This document shows positions 60,138 through 64,000 of a DNA stretch of 64,000 bases, in pieces. Within the stretch, counting starts at the first letter, position 1; each line of letters begins with the position of its first letter. The DNA is from Siphonodentalium dalli. Taxonomy: Eukaryota; Mollusca; Scaphopoda; Gadilida; Siphonodentaliidae. The notes beneath the pieces were generated by a model. That model did not search any database. It had not been told where the DNA came from and worked only from the letters and a program-made list of their open reading frames with translations. Location of the stretch: the NCBI GenBank assembly GCA_032622095.1, contig CP136064.1, positions 144,975,954 through 145,039,953 of the forward strand. Reading direction: 5' to 3'. The translations under genes and the position numbers were made by a program.

Positions 60138-60892
60138 ATACCCCTCGCAACGAAGTTAGGGGGGGGGTATACTGGAGTCAGCTCGTCCGTCCGTCCGTCG
60201 TCCGTCCGTGGACACAAATTTGTCCGGAGTTTTTCTCAGTCGGTTTTTGATCAATTTCCGTGAAACTTGGCACAGACATCAACCACCATGGGAACCTGTG
60301 CACCTGCGATTATGACGTCTGTCGGACTTTTTTTGGTGGAGTTATCCCCCCTTTTTCGACTTAGAATTTTTTTCGCAACATGTATACTTTTGTCCGAGCT
60401 TTTATTCCTACATTTTTCGGTAATTTTTTTTAAAACGTGGCACAGATATTTAGTAGTAGTCTGTCCGACATTTTTTGGTGGAGTTATCCCCCTTTTTCGA
60501 CTTAGAAACTTTTTTTGCAACATGCATAATTTTGTCCAAGCTTTTATTCCTACATTTTTCGGTCAATGTTTTTTAATCTTGGCACTGATATTTAGTACCA
60601 TGGGAACCTGTGCACCTGCGATTATGACGTCTGTCCGACATATTTTGTGTGGAGTTATTCCCCTTTTTCGACTTAGAATTTTGTTCGCAACATACATAAT
60701 TTTGTCCAAGCTTTTATTCCTACATTTTTTGGTCAATAGGTTTAAGATTAGGGTTATGGTTGTACACCTGCAATGGGAACTGTTATTTTATTATTTTAAC
60801 TCAATGTTTACTGACATGTGAAACATCTTAGTATTTAAAAAACAGGGGGGGGGGGGGTATCCGTAGTCCCATTGGGACAGTCACACCTCTAG
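60138..60892 (+). mobile_element. non-autonomous Helitron-like element (family iv) in the MsrB intron
   Basis: The 5' end ACCCCTCGCAACGAAGTTAG plus a G run forms a hairpin. GTCC microsatellite at 60184-60210, then three core units (TTTTTCGACTTAGAA and TTTGTCCAAGCTTTTATTCC words, about 145-170 bp apart) and a G run. The 3' end has hairpin GTCCC-ATT-GGGAC (60866-60878), 10 bases, CTAG at 60889-60892, then T: the canonical Helitron 3' terminus. The 5' TC dinucleotide is not placed with certainty. No Rep/helicase. Confidence 0.75.
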
Positions 60893-60971
60893 TTTATTCT
60901 GGAATTACAACCCTTAAGCATGTTGTACACTAATCAATCCTGATATCCTATATCAAATGTGGTCACTCCAG

Positions 60972-61111
60972 GTATACCAAGAATGGAGGTGAAGTGCAAA
61001 AACTGCAGCTCCCATGTCGGTCACGTCTTCGATGATGGACCGAAACCGACGGGGATCAGATACTGTGTCAACTCAGGATCTCTGAACTTCAAGAAACACA
61101 CTACAGTCTAA
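60972..61111 (+). CDS. methionine-R-sulfoxide reductase B, alternative C-terminal exon b (partial gene)
   Basis: A splice acceptor (GGTCACTCCAG) precedes GT ATA CCA AGA ATG; with one base from the upstream exon this gives a Gly followed by [19 protein letters not shown], then [26 protein letters not shown] and a stop at 61109-61111. All C-terminal MsrB marks are present: zinc Cys-x2-Cys (CKNC), [14 protein letters not shown], and RYCVNS with the catalytic residue as Cys rather than selenocysteine. The splice phase equals that of exon a, so either can follow the same upstream exon. A mariner MITE lies 120 bp downstream, probably in the 3' untranslated region, and an AATAAA is at 61785-61790. 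The subfamily (MSRB2- or MSRB3-like) cannot be fixed from this piece. The upstream exons are not in view. Confidence 0.88.
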
Positions 61112-61231
61112 CAGAAAGGGAGATGAAACAACAGGTTACCATGTTGCTGAACAAGATATAGTGTGGCTCAGACATAATATGCAACAATAGTGCTATGAAA
61201 CTTTTAAGTGGTATTTACTGCCATCCTATTA

Positions 61232-61489
61232 CACAGTGGGGAATCACGTGGTTTCGAGTTCATGAGTATCACGCATTCAAAATGGCCGAGGCGATCTAAA
61301 TAGCGACCAGACGCGAGGAAAAAAGGTAATAAACTAAGATATGACATATTACATATTATTTTATGAGCAGATGTTAACAGTCAAACTGCTAAGTTTTGTG
61401 TCAGTTCCTCGTATATTATATTTTTGTGCGTTTGCAAATTTGAAAGCGTGGTACTCACCAACTTCGAAACCACATGATTCCCCACCGTG
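61232..61489. mobile_element. 258-bp mariner-type MITE
   Basis: Inverted ends CACAGTGGGGAATCACGTGG (61232) and the complement ending CCCCACCGTG (61489) extend about 45 bp with few mismatches. TA flanks both sides (61230-61231, 61490-61491). It lies about 120 bp beyond the MsrB exon-b stop. Confidence 0.85.
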
Positions 61490-63990
61490 TATTAATAGTC
61501 TGTGCCAGTTTCATTATCTTAGTACCTAAATCGCTCATGCTTGTAGGTATTGCAGAGTTTTCTCTCCTGGGTGATGAGAACTTTTGATCTCAGGTGATCT
61601 TCACTTGTACATACAGACTTTTTCATCTATCTGAGAGTCTTACTTTATGATTCTTTAACCTAAAAATTATCTCTGTTATGAAGGATAATGCCTGACAATT
61701 AGAGACACACTGTCAGAACCTTCAAGTGATTTGTCTAATCTGTAGGAACTTTCATGCTCAATATGTATACCTACATGCAATATAAATAAAATTTAAATTT
61801 TCCTTCAAATTCTACTTAATTTAGAGTTTACCAAGAATATACACTCGCAATCCCTACACTATGTTGAAATCTAGAATCGGAATATCTCTAATAAATACTG
61901 GTATTTAAGTATGAACTATTATTCTTCTAGAGCCTACATCAATGAGTGTATCCAAAGAAACTAGCAAATAAAATGCACATGAACAATTCGTTTAAGATCA
62001 TCTCACAACTTAATGTTAACCATGAAAGATAACTCTGTAAACCTATAAGTAATAGTGGTTCAGCCTTTGGTGGAAGTCAGAATGTTCTCTTTGTTGTCTT
62101 AGGCTTGTAGTGTATTTGTAACCAGAAGTCTTCATATTAACAGGGTTTTCTTCCAAGGGTGTTGAGAGTATTTTGTGCTATATCTTGTTCCCCTAGTTTT
62201 GAATATAAGCTTTGAGGTAGTTTTTATTATCCATTCTTTGAAATCCGCAGATACAAGACTGGGAATATTTGTGATCAAAATCATAACATTTTCTTTCCTT
62301 CTATATTTTGTTTTGAACATAGAAGCTTCAAGTGGCAGTTCTATCATGTGCCTGTATCAAGTTTCATTTTCAGTATAGAGCAATCAACATTTAAACCATA
62401 ATATATGTTTTAATTTAGGTATTGGTAATCTATTAACATTTTCCATTAATCATAAATAAAAAAAAAATAACACAGGCATTTGTTGACATGATTTTTTTTT
62501 TATTTCTGTTAACCATGTTTATCTACAATTGCTACATTCTTCATCTATATATGTATGTGTTATGTTTAATCTTAAAGCCTTTAGAGCTATTTCATGGTTG
62601 CTCTGAAAGTTAAATTTTTATAGACACAAACAACCCACTGAGATGATATAAACCTTGTTCCAATATTCATTATCTATACTGGCATCGTACATATCTGAAC
62701 ATTCCATCAATTTCAGGTCATTACTTGGAAGTAAATAAAAGATTTTTTTTGAGGATTTTGGCTTTTGATTAAAGGTACACAATCCAATTTGATGGTACCC
62801 GTATCATCAGATTCCAACAACAACATTTCTTCAAATAGCGAAGCAGTTATCAGAATCGATTAATTATCAAAAACTATTGCTAACCACTGTCAACTTTTGT
62901 ATAAACTTTCCAAAACGTGTTATATATCATCATTTTGTTCAAAGCAATTTGGTATATCGAGAGTATGTCGGTCGGCTCAACGAATATTTGCTAGGCCGCC
63001 AAATATTCCAAGTGGTGAAAAATAACAGATTTCAAAAATTGATATCTGATAACTCTTGAGCTTTGATGAGTGGGTTCCTTGACTCTAATCAAATATTTTT
63101 TACCTCCAAAACCAAATATATAGTAATTTAGGAGCATTTAATAGTGCGGATTATGTATCTTAAATGACTGTAAAATAATCTAAATTTGGTAATGGGAGAG
63201 ATATTACATAAATCAATATAGGAACAACTTTTGCATATTTTTATTTTGTCCTAGTTTGTTGTTTGTAAAAACTTTACCATGAGCACCTTAGTAAGCAGAT
63301 ATCATTGTTTAGATGATACAGATCCTACTTTCTTTTGTTCTTTTTGTGGCTCTTAATGGCTAAGTCACTGCACTTATGTTGTCTTACCAAGAAATCAATG
63401 AACCAGCATTCAAGCATTGTACAACAGGCAATTACAAAGTAGGTGCGAGTTGTACCGACGCTTGAATTATCAGGTTGTCTGTTGATTGCTTACTTAAATA
63501 ACGCAAGCGCAACTGTCTTTAATAACCACAACATGAAATTGTTGCAATTAACATTCTTCTGTATGGGGAAATTGGCGGGGGTCAAACAAAATAAAATTAA
63601 TTTCGATGAAAATGCTGTATATAGAACTAATTTCGTCATTGTCACTTCGTTTTCTCACCCATACTTTTCTCACCCATACATTAATACAAATTATATTTTT
63701 GCAGAATGTTCTGCTATTGGGCTGAACAATTTAAATATAGTAAGTGGGCACCCCCCCCCCCCCCCCCCCCCCCCCACATGCAACTTATATGTATGCTGCG
63801 GCGGGAGAAACATTGTACCATTGATGAAGTGAGTTTTATATATGCACAGATGCGGTGACATGCCCCCGAAACTTCGGTAAAAATATTCAATATTTGGTAG
63901 GAAGTTTCAAGTCTACTATACCTAACATCAGTTGGAGATTTTGCATCGAAAATAGGTTGCAAATGATTTCAGTTTAATATTTCAACCACT
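61490..63990. other. downstream stretch without recognisable genes
   Basis: AT-rich. It may include the end of the MsrB 3' untranslated region (AATAAA at 61785). The 129-residue frame at 63443-63832 runs through a 25-base C run (63751-63775) that encodes poly-proline, and it has no known domain, so I do not support it. I see nothing else here. Confidence 0.45.
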
Positions 63991-64000
63991 AATATAATGG

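Noticed and set aside
63443-63832. 129-residue frame ending in a poly-proline stretch
   Set aside because: The poly-proline is a C homopolymer; no domain or splice context supports it.

Overview
The window looks like gene-poor, transposon-dense DNA of an animal nucleus, most likely a mollusc and perhaps a bivalve. It is AT-rich, has intron-scale spacing and no bacterial-style operons. It carries several interspersed families with GTCC-type microsatellites and about 150-165 bp core repeats, the architecture described for bivalve 'pearl'/Helentron-derived elements. The taxon call is inference from repeat style, because no lineage-diagnostic gene is present. One assembly gap of 100 N lies at 24244-24343. 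I saw no rRNA, tRNA, CRISPR array or bacterial feature.

Layout. 1-7.6 kb: AT-rich DNA, a 145-bp tandem repeat, and the left arm of a 2-kb inverted pair (1622-3772 / 7063-8990) that holds a THAP zinc-finger relic. 7573-16658: a 4.54-kb segment present twice in tandem and nearly identical. 17.4-19.7 kb: mostly unrecognised, with a 48-bp-arm hairpin. 19.75-25.7 kb: two core-repeat elements ('family ii'), the second split by a 1.57-kb PIF/Harbinger-like element with TTA target duplications. 26.8-37.1 kb: a 424-bp tandem duplication whose second copy is split by a 9.42-kb element with terminal inverted repeats and a TTA duplication; the first copy shows the empty site. That element contains a 2.88-kb foldback element (33173-36054) with arms of 21-bp minisatellite and a perfect 8-bp target duplication. 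38.8-40.1 kb: a Helentron-like non-autonomous element. 40738-41094: a TTAA-flanked piggyBac-type MITE with nested palindromes.

41476-54050 is the most interesting structure: an element with about 0.75-kb terminal inverted repeats. Its only gene is a broken minus-strand member of a widespread uncharacterised animal family, and its four acidic motifs match the order seen in FEN1/XPG (PIN-like) nucleases. A complete piggyBac (42254-48641, TTAA at both ends, all three catalytic Asp present, one in-frame stop) has landed 18 bp beyond that gene's stop codon. A second Helentron-like copy has landed in the right repeat. 54.05-58.1 kb: more family-ii repeats split by a hAT element (55137-57856, 8-bp duplication, broken BED finger).

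The only host gene I can support is at the right: two tandem alternative terminal exons of a methionine-R-sulfoxide reductase B (MsrB) gene on the + strand (59252-59445 and 60972-61111), separated by a Helitron-like insertion. Its upstream exons, with the first Cys-x2-Cys pair, were not found. Everything else is repeat DNA or unrecognised sequence. Most short open frames here are by-products of repeats; in particular the 21-bp and 16-bp minisatellites give multi-frame open runs.
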